Below are positions 26,569 through 34,149 of a DNA stretch of 64,000 nucleotides, piece by piece. The stretch comes from Candidatus Latescibacterota bacterium (GTDB lineage: Bacteria > Latescibacterota > UBA2968 > UBA8231): the NCBI GenBank assembly GCA_022827835.1, contig JAJEIO010000017.1, forward strand, positions 81,104-145,103, read 5' to 3'. Position numbers and translations under genes: made by a program. How positions within the stretch are numbered: the first letter of the stretch is position 1; each line of letters opens with the position of its first letter. Under the pieces are notes generated by a model. It searched no databases. It was given only the letters and a program-made list of their open reading frames with translations, and was not told where the DNA came from.

Positions 26569-28016
26569 ACAGTCACCTCCTTTTCAGTTATGTACTCTTC
26601 TGCCGATTCCTCGGCGTCGAGTTCGCCGAGATTTGAATTCTCCCTATCATGGATTGTACTGTCCAAGTCGTCTTCCGCAAGCGGATCCACTTTCGGCAGT
26701 TTAGCCGCCGCCTCGCGCACGTCGAGCTTGCCGGTGACGATATCGGCGATTAGGCGGGTGCGGTATTCGCCAATTAGCTGTAGCTCTCGTTGTTCTCTCT
26801 CTACCAACCGATTGGTTTTTGCCATGCCTTCTGCCAGTGCTTTGAGTATCAGAATCTGTTCCCCCTCGGGCGGCAAGAACACTTTCGTCTCAAGGAGTTT
26901 TTCATCATATAATCGAAGAAAACCAGCGGTCCCAGTACCGAGCCCTGTGGACTTTCGCCGGAAGTGTGCACGATAGCCTGAGGTTCTAAGAAGATCGCTC
27001 AAGAATTGCATCTGTATTGGTTCCCTCATTTCGAAGACAGAATAATCAGGACTCACAAGCCCGTTAATCCTTGAACAGAATACCAATCCGTTGTTGGCCT
27101 GCATACGATTAACGACTAGTTGGCCCGATGAAACGAGTTTGAACCCAACAAGAGTTCGGCCTTGTGGGGGCCGAGCGAAGTGCTCAGCGTAGACAACTAC
27201 CCCGTGGTCCCGCCGCAACGATAGGAGTGTCTCTTTTCCAGTGAGGGAACGTCGGTCAACCGACCGAAGAAGAGTTTTTAGCCGTCGCCTTTCCCAATGC
27301 TCCGGTACATCACCTAACCACTCCACACCGGAAGATTTGTAGGCCGGATAGGGCTCGCCGGTTCGCACGTCGATCTGGCCCGTGACGGCTTGGTGGATGA
27401 TGGCCTGCTTCTGCTCCTCCAGCAGCGCAATCAGCTTCTGCTTGGCGCGGATGTAGCGCCGGATGCGCCGGTCGGCGTGGTCGAGGAAGCGGACGATGGC
27501 GGCTTGTTCCGAAAGCGGCGGAAGGGGCAGATACGAACGGGCGAGTCTCTCGTAGTCTATATTTTGGCCCTGACGAATACCTGTGACGAATAGCGATAAA
27601 TTCTCGATGTAGGGACGTGACTTGAATACTTTGGCGATATATGGTTGGTGATCTCGTTCTGAGGGATATAGAATTGTGTATGCGGGACTAATTATCCCTT
27701 GCTCTCTTGCAAACTCAATACCACCCTGAAAGGATCTAAGGCTGATCACAAAGTCGCCAACTCGTACGATCTTGAGTAATTGAAGATCCTTCAGGGCGAG
27801 AACTGTCCGGTTCTCGTATTTCTCCTTGCGAACGACTCCCTTTGTTTGAGTAGCTGCCAGTAAAGGCTCATCAGGGAATCCCTTTTCGCTGCGTTGGACT
27901 AGAAGGCTCTTGGTTCTCCTGAGGTCCCAATGTACGGGCACTTTCCCTAGCCACTCTACACCAGAGTCCTTCACTTCCGGATACGGCTTCAGTTGGCCGG
28001 CGTTAGGTAACTTCAT
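26565..28016 (-). CDS. hsdS: type I restriction-modification specificity subunit
   Basis: A 483-aa protein with two target-recognition halves. Each begins with a similar motif: 'SGVEWLGKVPVHWDLRRTKSL' region at residues ~18-38 and 'SGVEWLGDVPEHWERRRLKTL' region near 230. Each ends with a conserved helical spacer, for example 'LPPLSEQAAIVRFLDHADRRI' near 180, which fits a two-domain HsdS. It sets the bipartite DNA target of the HsdM2S methylase and HsdR2M2S nuclease. The stop overlaps the next DUF433 start. Codon use and GC of the middle part differ a little from the rest, as is usual for swapped recognition domains. Confidence 0.93.
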   Translation of the reverse strand: MKLPNAGQLKPYPEVKDSGVEWLGKVPVHWDLRRTKSLLVQRSEKGFPDEPLLAATQTKGVVRKEKYENRTVLALKDLQLLKIVRVGDFVISLRSFQGGIEFAREQGIISPAYTILYPSERDHQPYIAKVFKSRPYIENLSLFVTGIRQGQNIDYERLARSYLPLPPLSEQAAIVRFLDHADRRIRRYIRAKQKLIALLEEQKQAIIHQAVTGQIDVRTGEPYPAYKSSGVEWLGDVPEHWERRRLKTLLRSVDRRSLTGKETLLSLRRDHGVVVYAEHFARPPQGRTLVGFKLVSSGQLVVNRMQANNGLVFCSRINGLVSPDYSVFEMREPIQMQFLSDLLRTSGYRAHFRRKSTGLGTGTAGFLRLYDEKLLETKVFLPPEGEQILILKALAEGMAKTNRLVEREQRELQLIGEYRTRLIADIVTGKLDVREAAAKLPKVDPLAEDDLDSTIHDRENSNLGELDAEESAEEYITEKEVTV

Positions 28017-28038
28017 ACCAAGAAAACCTCATCGTGTT

Positions 28039-28368
28039 CTATAGGTATTCCACATGTCCTACCATCTCTTCCGCTGCCAAAACCTGATAGATCAACATCA
28101 AGCCACGAATTATCTCGCCAACCGTATTTTCTTGAGACGTGTAAACAATTCCTCGGTGGTCAGAAACGGTTGCTGCAAGACGAAGAAAGTCATCATCCTG
28201 CGTGAAGATGACCCGTTCTGCTTCCCTAGCCATTCTAAAAATTTCCTCATCAGACGCTCCAAGATTTCCGGCTTCGGCAACAGTCAATACATCCACACCT
28301 CTTCGACGTAGCCCCATCACAACTGCTCTTGAGACATTCTCATCCGTGTAAAACTTAATCTTCGCCAC
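28039..28368 (-). CDS. DUF5615 PIN-like toxin
   Basis: A 109-aa protein with a GTG start that overlaps the end of the DUF433 gene by 14 bp. 'IKFYTDENVSRAVVMGLRRRG' at the start (the D-E-N block) and 'VIFTQDDDFLRL' (about residue 53) are the acidic blocks of DUF5615 PIN-like proteins. Probable ribonuclease toxin of a DUF433-DUF5615 pair. It lies between hsdM and hsdS, 22 bp before hsdS. Its sequence is only distantly similar to the second DUF5615 copy at 26001-26336, so the two modules were probably acquired separately. Confidence 0.78.
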   Translation of the reverse strand: MAKIKFYTDENVSRAVVMGLRRRGVDVLTVAEAGNLGASDEEIFRMAREAERVIFTQDDDFLRLAATVSDHRGIVYTSQENTVGEIIRGLMLIYQVLAAEEMVGHVEYL

Positions 28369-28678
28369 GTTGCGTCAGGTCTTGAATCTTTTGAGGAAGC
28401 TTCGAAGAGGATTTTTGGCGTAAGGCATTTACAAATGCTCGACTCTCTTCGAGCGATTGGTCAATCTCATGCCGGTGATCGAAATAGTAAGCCAATGCCG
28501 CATACACATCCGCGAGGGTTATATCGTAATCGCTGGCGATTTCGTCGGCACTCTTGCCTAGGCGCTCGTGCCAGATGACGATATTCTCCACAGTGATCCG
28601 ACGACCGGCAATGCGGGGTTTGCCACTTGATATGCCTGGGGTGATCTCAATGTGTTGATTCAGGGTTTCCGTTGTCAT
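28355..28678 (-). CDS. DUF433 antitoxin
   Basis: A 107-aa DUF433 protein: 'ITPGISSGKPRIAGRRITVE' (about residue 12-31), 'GKSADEIASDYDITLADVYAAL' region (about 42-64) and a C-terminal charged helix. I use ATG 28678, which has AGAGG at a good distance, over the ATG at 28684. It forms an antitoxin-toxin pair with the DUF5615 gene that begins before its stop. Confidence 0.78.
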   Translation of the reverse strand: MTTETLNQHIEITPGISSGKPRIAGRRITVENIVIWHERLGKSADEIASDYDITLADVYAALAYYFDHRHEIDQSLEESRAFVNALRQKSSSKLPQKIQDLTQRGED

Positions 28679-28695
28679 TTCCATTTCCTCTTGGC

Positions 28696-28911
28696 TCAGT
28701 CGTCGCGGCTATCTGTTGGCTCGGCCTGCGTTGATTGGCGCATTCGCGTGGCCAATTCTTCCAGCGCGGGGTCGGAATACCGCTTGGAATTGAACCACTC
28801 TATCCGTTCGTCAATAGTCATGTCGGCTGTTTCGGCGGTAATTCGGGCGCGGGCTTCGCGCATGAACTTGACGCAGGCGAATTTCTTTTTGGCGCGGGGG
28901 GCTTCAGTCAT
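28696..28911 (-). CDS. 71-aa charged protein, possible antitoxin-like
   Basis: Starts at ATG 28911 with AGAGG nine bases upstream, 20 bp after the hsdM stop, and lies 17 bp before the DUF433 gene. The sequence 'KKKFACVKFMREARARITAE' followed by 'TIDERIEWFNSKRYSD' resembles a common short family (K-F-x-C-V-x-M-M-R-x-x-R...) often found next to toxin-like genes. I cannot name it with certainty. Its place in the tight hsdM-hsdS interval suggests it is expressed with the restriction system and the adjacent toxin-antitoxin pair. Confidence 0.55.
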   Translation of the reverse strand: MTEAPRAKKKFACVKFMREARARITAETADMTIDERIEWFNSKRYSDPALEELATRMRQSTQAEPTDSRDD

Positions 28912-28931
28912 GGACAATTTCCTCTGGGGTT

Positions 28932-30929
28932 CTAATGTCGAGTGCCCCGTGTGTGCGGCTGGGCTCCGACGATCTCGCCGAGCAATCCCTCCGTTTCTTT
29001 CTCCAAGGCTAGAATATCGGCCCGAATTTCCTCCAACGTCCGCATTGGCTGGGGCTTGTAGAAATATCGGGTAAAACTGATCTCGTAGCCGATTCTCACA
29101 GTGTCTGGTTGGTACCAGCCGTCAGCCGCATAGGGCAAAACCTCGCGCTGCAGGAACGCTTCGATGCCGCCTTCCTCTTGCAGTGGAATCTGCTCAGTGT
29201 CGCGCAGGTCGGTGTCCGGTTCGTACTCCACCACGGCGGGCTTGCCGTTGACAGTCGCCTCGAACCGGCCGCGCAGCGGGTCGGCCTCTGTGCCTCTCTT
29301 GTGGATTTTCTTGATGACGGGCGGCGCGGTCTCGCTGCGCTCGCAGTCCTCCTCCAGCTTCTTGATCTCGGCGGCCTTGTAAGCGCGGTTGGGGTCGGCC
29401 CCTTCGAGCCGCAGCGGTCGCTCGACCGTCACCTTATAGTAGCCGAAGGCGTCGTTGTCGAAGATCTTGCTCTGCTCGCTTTCCTCAAAGGCGAGGAAGG
29501 TGTCGCAGATGCGCTGAATGTCCTCCTCGCCGAGCTCGCAGTTCTTCTTGCCTAAGTTTTTGCGCAGCGGCTGGTGCCACTCGGTAGCGTCGATCAACTG
29601 CACCTTGCCCCGGCGATGCTCTGGCTTGCGGTTGGTGAGCACCCAGACGTAGGTGGCGATGCCGGTGTTGTAGAACATGTTGAGCGGCAGGGCGACGATC
29701 GCCTCCAGCCAGTCGTTCTCGATGATCCAGCGGCGAATGTTGCTCTCGCCTTGGCCAGCGTCGCCGGTGAACAGGGAACTGCCGTTGTGTACCTCGGCGA
29801 TGCGGCTGCCGCCCGGCTTCATCTTGGAGAGCTTATTGGCGAGAAAGAGCATCTGGCCGTCGCTGGAGCGGGTGACCAAGGAATACTCGGGATCGCTGGC
29901 GTGTTCAATCACAAAGCGCGGGTCGCGCATGTCGCGCTTGCCGCCCATGCGCTCCAGATCGGTTTTCCAACTCTTGCCGTAGGGCGGATTGGAGAGCATG
30001 AAGTCGAACTCTTGGGAGGGGAAGGCGTCGTTGGCCAGGGTGGAGTGCTCCGGGCCGCCCACGATGTTGTCGGCCGCGTCTCCTTCGCCCTTCAGCAGCA
30101 AGTCGGCCTTGCAAATGGCGTAGGTCTCGGCATTGAGCTCTTGGCCGTACAGGTGGGTGGAGACTTCCTTGTCGTGGTCGGCGGCGAGTTGCTGCAGCAC
30201 GTCCTCGGCCACAGTCAGCATACCGCCGGTGCCGCAGGCTCCGTCGTAGATCAGGTAGGTGCCGGACTTGATCTGGTCGGCGACGGGCAGGAAGACCAGC
30301 TTTGCCATCAGCGTCACGGCGTCGCGCGGGGTCCAGTGTTCGCCCGCCTCCTCGTTGTTCTCCTCGTTGAAGCGCCTAATCAACTCCTCGAAGATCGTGC
30401 CCATGCCGTGGTTGTCGAGGCCGGGGTGCCTGACCTTGCCGTCGGCGTAGTGCACCGGGGCCGGGCTCAGATTGATGTCGGGAGAGGTGAGCTTTTCGAT
30501 CAGCGTGCCGAGGGCGTCGGCTCTGGAAAGCCGCGAGACTTGGTTGCGGAACTCGAAGTTTTCGAGAATGTCTTGGACGTTGGGCGAGAATCCGTCGAGC
30601 CAAGCCCGGAAGTCGGCTTCGAGTTGCTGACGATTGGCGCGGGCGCGTAGGTCGCTCAGGGTGAACTTGGAGGTATTGTAGAAGGCTTGTCCCGCGATCT
30701 GCCGCAGGGTCGCATCCTGTTCGATGACGCCGGCGTCGTCAAGGGTGGTCTTCATGTCCAGGACCGCCTGCTTGCTGTCCTCCAGCACCGCGTCGAGCCG
30801 GCGCAGCACGGTCATTGGGAGGATCACGTCGCGATACTTGCCGCGCACGTATAGGTCGCGCAGAACATCGTCGGCGATGCCCCAGATGTAATTGGCGATC
30901 CAATTTAGATCGGTGTTGCTAGTCGTCAT
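28932..30929 (-). CDS. hsdM: type I restriction-modification DNA methyltransferase subunit
   Basis: A 665-aa N6-adenine methylase. An N-terminal helical HsdM_N domain (residues ~5-140) precedes the catalytic domain with S-adenosylmethionine motif I 'DGACGTGGML' (about residue 229) and catalytic motif IV 'SNPPYG' (about 313). A C-terminal helical tail contacts HsdS. AGGAA precedes the ATG. It is the first gene of the minus-strand restriction operon (hsdM, small gene, TA pair, hsdS, TA pair, RHH gene, hsdR). All enzymatic motifs are intact, so the modification activity should persist even with hsdR broken. Confidence 0.96.
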   Translation of the reverse strand: MTTSNTDLNWIANYIWGIADDVLRDLYVRGKYRDVILPMTVLRRLDAVLEDSKQAVLDMKTTLDDAGVIEQDATLRQIAGQAFYNTSKFTLSDLRARANRQQLEADFRAWLDGFSPNVQDILENFEFRNQVSRLSRADALGTLIEKLTSPDINLSPAPVHYADGKVRHPGLDNHGMGTIFEELIRRFNEENNEEAGEHWTPRDAVTLMAKLVFLPVADQIKSGTYLIYDGACGTGGMLTVAEDVLQQLAADHDKEVSTHLYGQELNAETYAICKADLLLKGEGDAADNIVGGPEHSTLANDAFPSQEFDFMLSNPPYGKSWKTDLERMGGKRDMRDPRFVIEHASDPEYSLVTRSSDGQMLFLANKLSKMKPGGSRIAEVHNGSSLFTGDAGQGESNIRRWIIENDWLEAIVALPLNMFYNTGIATYVWVLTNRKPEHRRGKVQLIDATEWHQPLRKNLGKKNCELGEEDIQRICDTFLAFEESEQSKIFDNDAFGYYKVTVERPLRLEGADPNRAYKAAEIKKLEEDCERSETAPPVIKKIHKRGTEADPLRGRFEATVNGKPAVVEYEPDTDLRDTEQIPLQEEGGIEAFLQREVLPYAADGWYQPDTVRIGYEISFTRYFYKPQPMRTLEEIRADILALEKETEGLLGEIVGAQPHTRGTRH

Positions 30930-30944
30930 CGGGATTCCTGTACT

Positions 30945-30971
30945 GTAGGGGCGACGGCCGGTCGCCCCTAC
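30945..30971. repeat. 11-bp inverted repeat upstream of hsdM
   Basis: GTAGGGGCGAC at 30945-30955 and its exact complement GTCGCCCCTAC at 30961-30971 surround a 5-base loop. It lies 15 bp upstream of the hsdM start. Its core is like the hairpin at 21055-21088. A dispersed REP-like unit or a regulatory hairpin in the hsdM 5' region are both possible. Confidence 0.6.
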
Positions 30972-31020
30972 GGGTGATTAAATTAGGGAATTATATACTT
31001 GGTGCCACTAAGTTTCTGAT

Positions 31021-31084
31021 TTAAGGAGGAGGGTTGTTTTTGGTGAACAGCCCTCCCCCTTAAAAATAGGGATAATCCCTATTT
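31021..31084. other. two adjacent hairpins before an AT-rich small-gene cluster
   Basis: An imperfect 17-bp stem (31021-31037 with 31047-31063, two non-Watson-Crick positions) is directly followed by a perfect 9-bp stem, AAATAGGGA 31064-31072 with TCCCTATTT 31076-31084. The latter ends in TTT. They could stop transcription entering the tract or form a structured 5' leader for the small gene at 31133. Confidence 0.4.
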
Positions 31085-31132
31085 CTTGCCTCGCTGGACA
31101 GGTCTTTATATCTTCTCTTTAGGAGGAAAACA

Positions 31133-31279
31133 ATGGCCATATTCCCGATAGCCTCGACACAGGACCATTCCGTCGAAAATAGGTCCAAAAAATCAATCAG
31201 TCCACTTGACTCGGTCCGTTTCATATTGTTAAATGCAAACGGCGTGCCAAGACGTGAGCAAATAGACGATTTTTCATAA
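31133..31279 (+). CDS. 48-aa small protein, strong RBS
   Basis: ATG 31133 follows a full AGGAGG (31121-31126) at ideal distance; the frame runs to TAA at 31277-31279. The 48-residue product is hydrophilic with an 'RFILLNANGVPRREQIDDFS' C-terminus. No family recognised. It belongs to a group of small AT-rich plus-strand genes with strong ribosome binding sites upstream of hsdM on the other strand. Confidence 0.5.
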   Translation: MAIFPIASTQDHSVENRSKKSISPLDSVRFILLNANGVPRREQIDDFS

Positions 31280-31304
31280 ATTCCCCTATTTATAGGATAT
31301 TAAT

Positions 31305-31532
31305 ATGTATTTTTTTGAAATAAAAAAAGCAAATGACCCCCAAAAAGATTGGTATTATTGGCTTTTTTGCAGACTCCACGAAGAAGAAAAGAGAATAGAT
31401 TATTTGGCGAGGTCTTTAAATGAATATCCTACTGTGGGCCTTTGTAATCTTTCTATTGATGAAATCGTTGTAGGAGGACGCAATGTGCCTGTGTTTTTCA
31501 ATGAAAAAACCATTAGGAATACGCCTCCTTGA
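31305..31532 (+). CDS. 75-aa small protein
   Basis: Open frame from ATG 31305 with only a weak AGGA upstream. The product is rich in aromatic and charged residues ('DWYYWLFCRLHEEEKRIDYL' at about 15-34). No family recognised. Base composition is clearly more AT-rich than in the chromosomal genes. Next-gene spacing (31529 or 31589) is close, so it may be cotranscribed with its neighbours. Confidence 0.4.
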   Translation: MYFFEIKKANDPQKDWYYWLFCRLHEEEKRIDYLARSLNEYPTVGLCNLSIDEIVVGGRNVPVFFNEKTIRNTPP

Positions 31533-31588
31533 CAAAGGTTTATGGATATACAATCTTTCTTCTTGTTACTTTGACAAGGAGAAAGATT

Positions 31589-31855
31589 GTGGACAAAACA
31601 GATTATTTAATTGGTCGCCAAGCATCCATGATGCAAGCGACTATGATACTTGCTGCTATCCTTGACAGCATCCTTGAGCAAGGAACTGTTGGTAAAGAGA
31701 AACATCAAGCCTCACAAGCTCTATGCAAGAATCTACTTCGGGCGTCAAGAGAGATTCAAGACGGAGACTTACCGGATCAATACAAAGATGGATACTCAGA
31801 TGCCTGTAAGGCATTAATTGTAAGCCTTGAAAAGGCCGCACGGTCTGACGCATGA
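31589..31855 (+). CDS. 88-aa small helical protein
   Basis: I use GTG 31589, preceded by AAGGAGAAAG, rather than the longer frame starting at 31529. The product looks fully helical: 'MMQATMILAAILDSILEQG' (about residue 14) is followed by amphipathic segments to the C-terminus. Small helical accessory proteins of this type are common in mobile elements. Function unknown. Confidence 0.45.
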   Translation: MDKTDYLIGRQASMMQATMILAAILDSILEQGTVGKEKHQASQALCKNLLRASREIQDGDLPDQYKDGYSDACKALIVSLEKAARSDA

Positions 31856-31939
31856 CGCTACTCCTTGTGTTCTAATGGTTTATAGACGTTGACAAACCGT
31901 ATATAGGTCCCGGCCTACTAAGCTGAACACTTGGACTGC

Positions 31940-31968
31940 TTGACAAGGGAAATGAGCGGTTGTTAGGT
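31940..31968 (+). promoter_or_regulatory. possible promoter before 44-aa gene
   Basis: TTGACA at 31940-31945 and TTAGGT at 31963-31968 are 17 bp apart. The -35 is consensus, the -10 weak. A transcript would start about 14 bases before the GTG at 31989. Confidence 0.3.
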
Positions 31969-31988
31969 TCCGAAAAAAGGAGGTTGCC

Positions 31989-32123
31989 GTGGAACGCGAT
32001 AACGTCTTAGAAACACCAGAAGAAGCAGAAAAAAGGTTTCATCGAGAGGTTAAAGACTATCTGGTTCATCTCGGATACATCGGAAAAGACGATGATCTTC
32101 CTTTGCCTTTTGTAATCAGATAG
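31989..32123 (+). CDS. 44-aa small acidic protein, strong RBS
   Basis: GTG 31989 with AAAGGAGG a few bases upstream, stop at 32121-32123, and a clear Rho-independent terminator 35 bp downstream. The product (starting 'MERDNVLETPEEAEKRF') is acidic and helical, with no known domain. The promoter, ribosome binding site and terminator make a complete tiny transcription unit, which supports its reality. Confidence 0.5.
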   Translation: MERDNVLETPEEAEKRFHREVKDYLVHLGYIGKDDDLPLPFVIR

Positions 32124-32157
32124 AGTTTTTGCTCATCCTCTCGCCGCGCTCGTGGCT

Positions 32158-32197
32158 AAGCGGCCAAGCTCGAAGCTCTGAGATTGGCCGCTTTTTT
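32158..32197 (+). terminator. Rho-independent terminator
   Basis: AAGCGGCCAA (32158-32167) pairs perfectly with TTGGCCGCTT (32184-32193) and is followed directly by a T-run. It ends the small transcription unit at 31989-32123. Confidence 0.75.
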
Positions 32198-32329
32198 GCG
32201 CCTTGCCGGTAGAACTTGACTTCTGAAAATCGGTCCGGTTCTTAGAACAAGCTGGATGGGCCAGCTATAAAAACACAGGGCCACGATGTTATTAGCATCG
32301 TATAGCCACTTAGCAAGGAGATGCGAGAG

Positions 32330-32581
32330 ATGAACGGAGAGAAAAAGTATGCGGATGTTGCTGCGTACTACATATCGGAGATTTCCATAGGTCCAACTGA
32401 CCTGAGCAAACTGTTGCCATCCTATAACGACATAGATAGGGACAACGGCTTTTGTATCGTGAATTTAGCACTTAAAGATTCGGCAGGATCACCCAACGAT
32501 GACGACAGTATCAACATCTTGCTTCCGCATGATGTTGCAACGGCACTTTACTCGGCATTTGCAGATGAATTCCCTGTTTAG
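32330..32581 (+). CDS. 83-aa small acidic protein
   Basis: ATG 32330 is preferred over ATG 32321 because AAGGAG lies at the right distance. The product is acidic with a compact alpha/beta pattern ('YYISEISIGPTDLSKLLPSY' about residue 13-32, 'NILLPHDVATALYSAFADEF' at the end). I do not recognise a family. A strong terminator begins 28 bp after the stop, so this too is a self-contained unit. Anti-restriction or phage-derived function is possible but not shown. Confidence 0.5.
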   Translation: MNGEKKYADVAAYYISEISIGPTDLSKLLPSYNDIDRDNGFCIVNLALKDSAGSPNDDDSINILLPHDVATALYSAFADEFPV

Positions 32582-32608
32582 TCCGTTATCTTCCTGATGT
32601 TTCTTTAT

Positions 32609-32648
32609 GAGAGCAGGACGACGGCGAGCGTCGTCCTGCTCTCTCTTT
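32609..32648 (+). terminator. Rho-independent terminator, 15-bp perfect stem
   Basis: GAGAGCAGGACGACG (32609-32623) and its exact complement (32629-32643) around a 5-base loop, then a T-rich tail (TCTTT). Confidence 0.8.
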
Positions 32649-32731
32649 AATAACCGTGTAATAATCCCTCAAACTAGTCCGTCAATTTTTCGGTCCGGGG
32701 ACTTTTCCTGTCTTTCGCGCCCCGGTTTACC

Positions 32732-32971
32732 CTAATACTCTTTAAGCCCACATCGTACACAGATTCTCTTTGGAAGACCCTCCGGGGGAAGGTTTCCAAA
32801 ATCTACCTCTCCGGCCCTATATGTCTTATCCTTCCATTTATGACAACCAACTTTACAAAGAAATCGTCCCCAATATCGTCTCAAAAACGATCTGACCTCT
32901 TCCTTATAGCGGTCAGACAGTGAAAATGCCAACATTATAATCGCTACTATTCCTGCTACCACTTCCCACAT
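32732..32971 (-). CDS. 79-aa membrane-anchored CxxC protein
   Basis: A 79-aa protein with AAGGAAGG at good distance from the ATG. One N-terminal membrane helix (residues ~3-18, 'VVAGIVAIIMLAFSL') is followed by a basic segment and two cysteine pairs: 'CKVGCHKW' (about residue 39) and 'CVRCGLKEY' at the C-terminus. These form a zinc-ribbon-like or short rubredoxin-like knuckle. I do not know a function. It is AT-rich like its neighbours and sits in the accessory tract. Confidence 0.55.
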   Translation of the reverse strand: MWEVVAGIVAIIMLAFSLSDRYKEEVRSFLRRYWGRFLCKVGCHKWKDKTYRAGEVDFGNLPPEGLPKRICVRCGLKEY

Positions 32972-32983
32972 ATATCGCCTTCC

Positions 32984-33178
32984 TTATACAGCTTGCTTTC
33001 TTCTATCGCCATGTCGAGCCTCCCGCGTTAAAGTGAAGGCCATTGACGATCTGATGTCGATCCCGTGGGGGCCGACCCGGACACCTGGTTGCCAAATCGA
33101 AGCCGGCAGCAACGGTTTGATCCGCTGCCATTGCGCATCGGTTACATCGGTGGCATATTGGCCACTAGGCGTACTCAT
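32984..33178 (-). pseudogene. truncated IS5-type transposase N-terminus
   Basis: From ATG 33178, the product 'YATDVTDAQWQRIKPLLPAS' (residues ~7-26) is the N-terminal DUF4096-like motif shared by IS5/IS4-group transposases. 'GPHGIDIRSSMAFTL' follows, and the similarity then ends. Only about 64 residues remain and the catalytic DDE part is missing. It is a dead insertion-sequence stub between small accessory genes, evidence of past mobile-element traffic here. Confidence 0.7.
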
Positions 33179-33239
33179 CATAAGAGCCTTTCTGTTCAGA
33201 TTTTGTGGTGAAACCTGAATATGGCTCGATGAGTACGCC
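33168..33239. repeat. 12-bp perfect inverted repeat around transposase start
   Basis: GGCGTACTCATC at 33168-33179 is the exact complement of GATGAGTACGCC at 33228-33239. The left arm contains the transposase start codon (minus strand). The right arm carries the same start-like sequence on the plus strand, as if two copies of the transposase start face each other. Confidence 0.55.
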
Positions 33240-33407
33240 GATTCAAATACAGAACACATCAAGGGTTTTCAGACAGCTTCTAAGGGTTTCGGGGCCTAGT
33301 GACACCAAGTATTCCGGGGCCAGTCAGATCGTTTGACCCGTCCCGGTTTTTGTTCTATTGTTCTCCGCGTCCGTTCGCACCTCAACCTCAACGCGGAAAA
33401 AATAAAG

Positions 33408-33845
33408 ATGGACCCATTAAGCCAAGAGACATATAGCCATTTTCGTAAAAAGTTTGAAGAGATATATATTGATTTTGTAAAGACGACATTAACGGTTTCT
33501 GCTGCTACGGTCGCAGCGATTGTTATTTTTTCTAATCGTTTTGACCAAGGTGAGATTCCATTTCTTCTTTATTTTTCAATGGTTGGATTTCTATTTTCAA
33601 TCCTTTGTGGCGTAGCTCTTCAGTTTTACATGTGCATAGACATATCCTCTTTCCTTGACAAGCTGGAAGTATCTGGTCTGGCGCAAAAAGACGTGCATAT
33701 CGACGGTAGTATTCGTATGAAGAGTTCCAGAAAATTCTTAGCTTTTGTAGTATTACATGTCTCATTGTTTTTTCTCTCTTTTATTTTTTTAGTTATTGAA
33801 TTGATTTTGTATTTTTGGCAAAGCTCTTTTAAGTGTATCAGTTAA
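33408..33845 (+). CDS. 145-aa membrane protein, unknown
   Basis: I use ATG 33408; the frame is open upstream to 33333. The product has three clear hydrophobic segments (about residues 27-45, 52-75 and 108-132) separated by polar loops and no signal peptide, so it is an inner-membrane protein. Very AT-rich with codon use unlike the chromosomal genes. No family recognised. Small membrane proteins in defence islands are sometimes effectors of abortive infection, but nothing here proves it. Confidence 0.5.
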   Translation: MDPLSQETYSHFRKKFEEIYIDFVKTTLTVSAATVAAIVIFSNRFDQGEIPFLLYFSMVGFLFSILCGVALQFYMCIDISSFLDKLEVSGLAQKDVHIDGSIRMKSSRKFLAFVVLHVSLFFLSFIFLVIELILYFWQSSFKCIS

Positions 33846-33860
33846 GCCGCATCTAATATC

Positions 33861-34100
33861 TCATAGCCGCTTAAAAAAGCGACTGGTGGCATCAAGTATA
33901 TAATTCCCCTTATGGAAGGCCACGTCGATTTCTTCGGACATCATCCTAATGTCAAATACGCTAGAGTCAACATATTTCACTACACGCCGCCATAGGGAAT
34001 ACCCTTCCCGTTGAGTAGCACACTCAATTCGCTCAATGAACTTTTTTGCGAAAAACAGAATCTTTCTTTGAATGCCTTTGTCTCGGCTCATCTCGCTCAT
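33861..34100 (-). CDS. 79-aa helical protein, uncertain
   Basis: ATG 34100 with AGGAAG close upstream. The product is basic and helical ('GIQRKILFFAKKFIERIE' at residues ~9-26). The frame continues upstream through the hsdM-like relic, so part of the open frame may be accidental. No recognised domain. It could be a real small gene of the accessory tract or debris. Confidence 0.35.
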   Translation of the reverse strand: MSEMSRDKGIQRKILFFAKKFIERIECATQREGYSLWRRVVKYVDSSVFDIRMMSEEIDVAFHKGNYILDATSRFFKRL

Positions 34101-34149
34101 AGGCTTCCTATCTCTGCTTGTTTCGCTTGAGGGCGACACCTGCAATAAC

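Noticed and set aside
29574..30650. 358-aa plus-strand frame
   Set aside because: Antisense to hsdM, which has intact methylase motifs.
31483..31665. 60-aa plus-strand frame in the accessory tract
   Set aside because: It overlaps two better supported frames with stronger ribosome binding sites.
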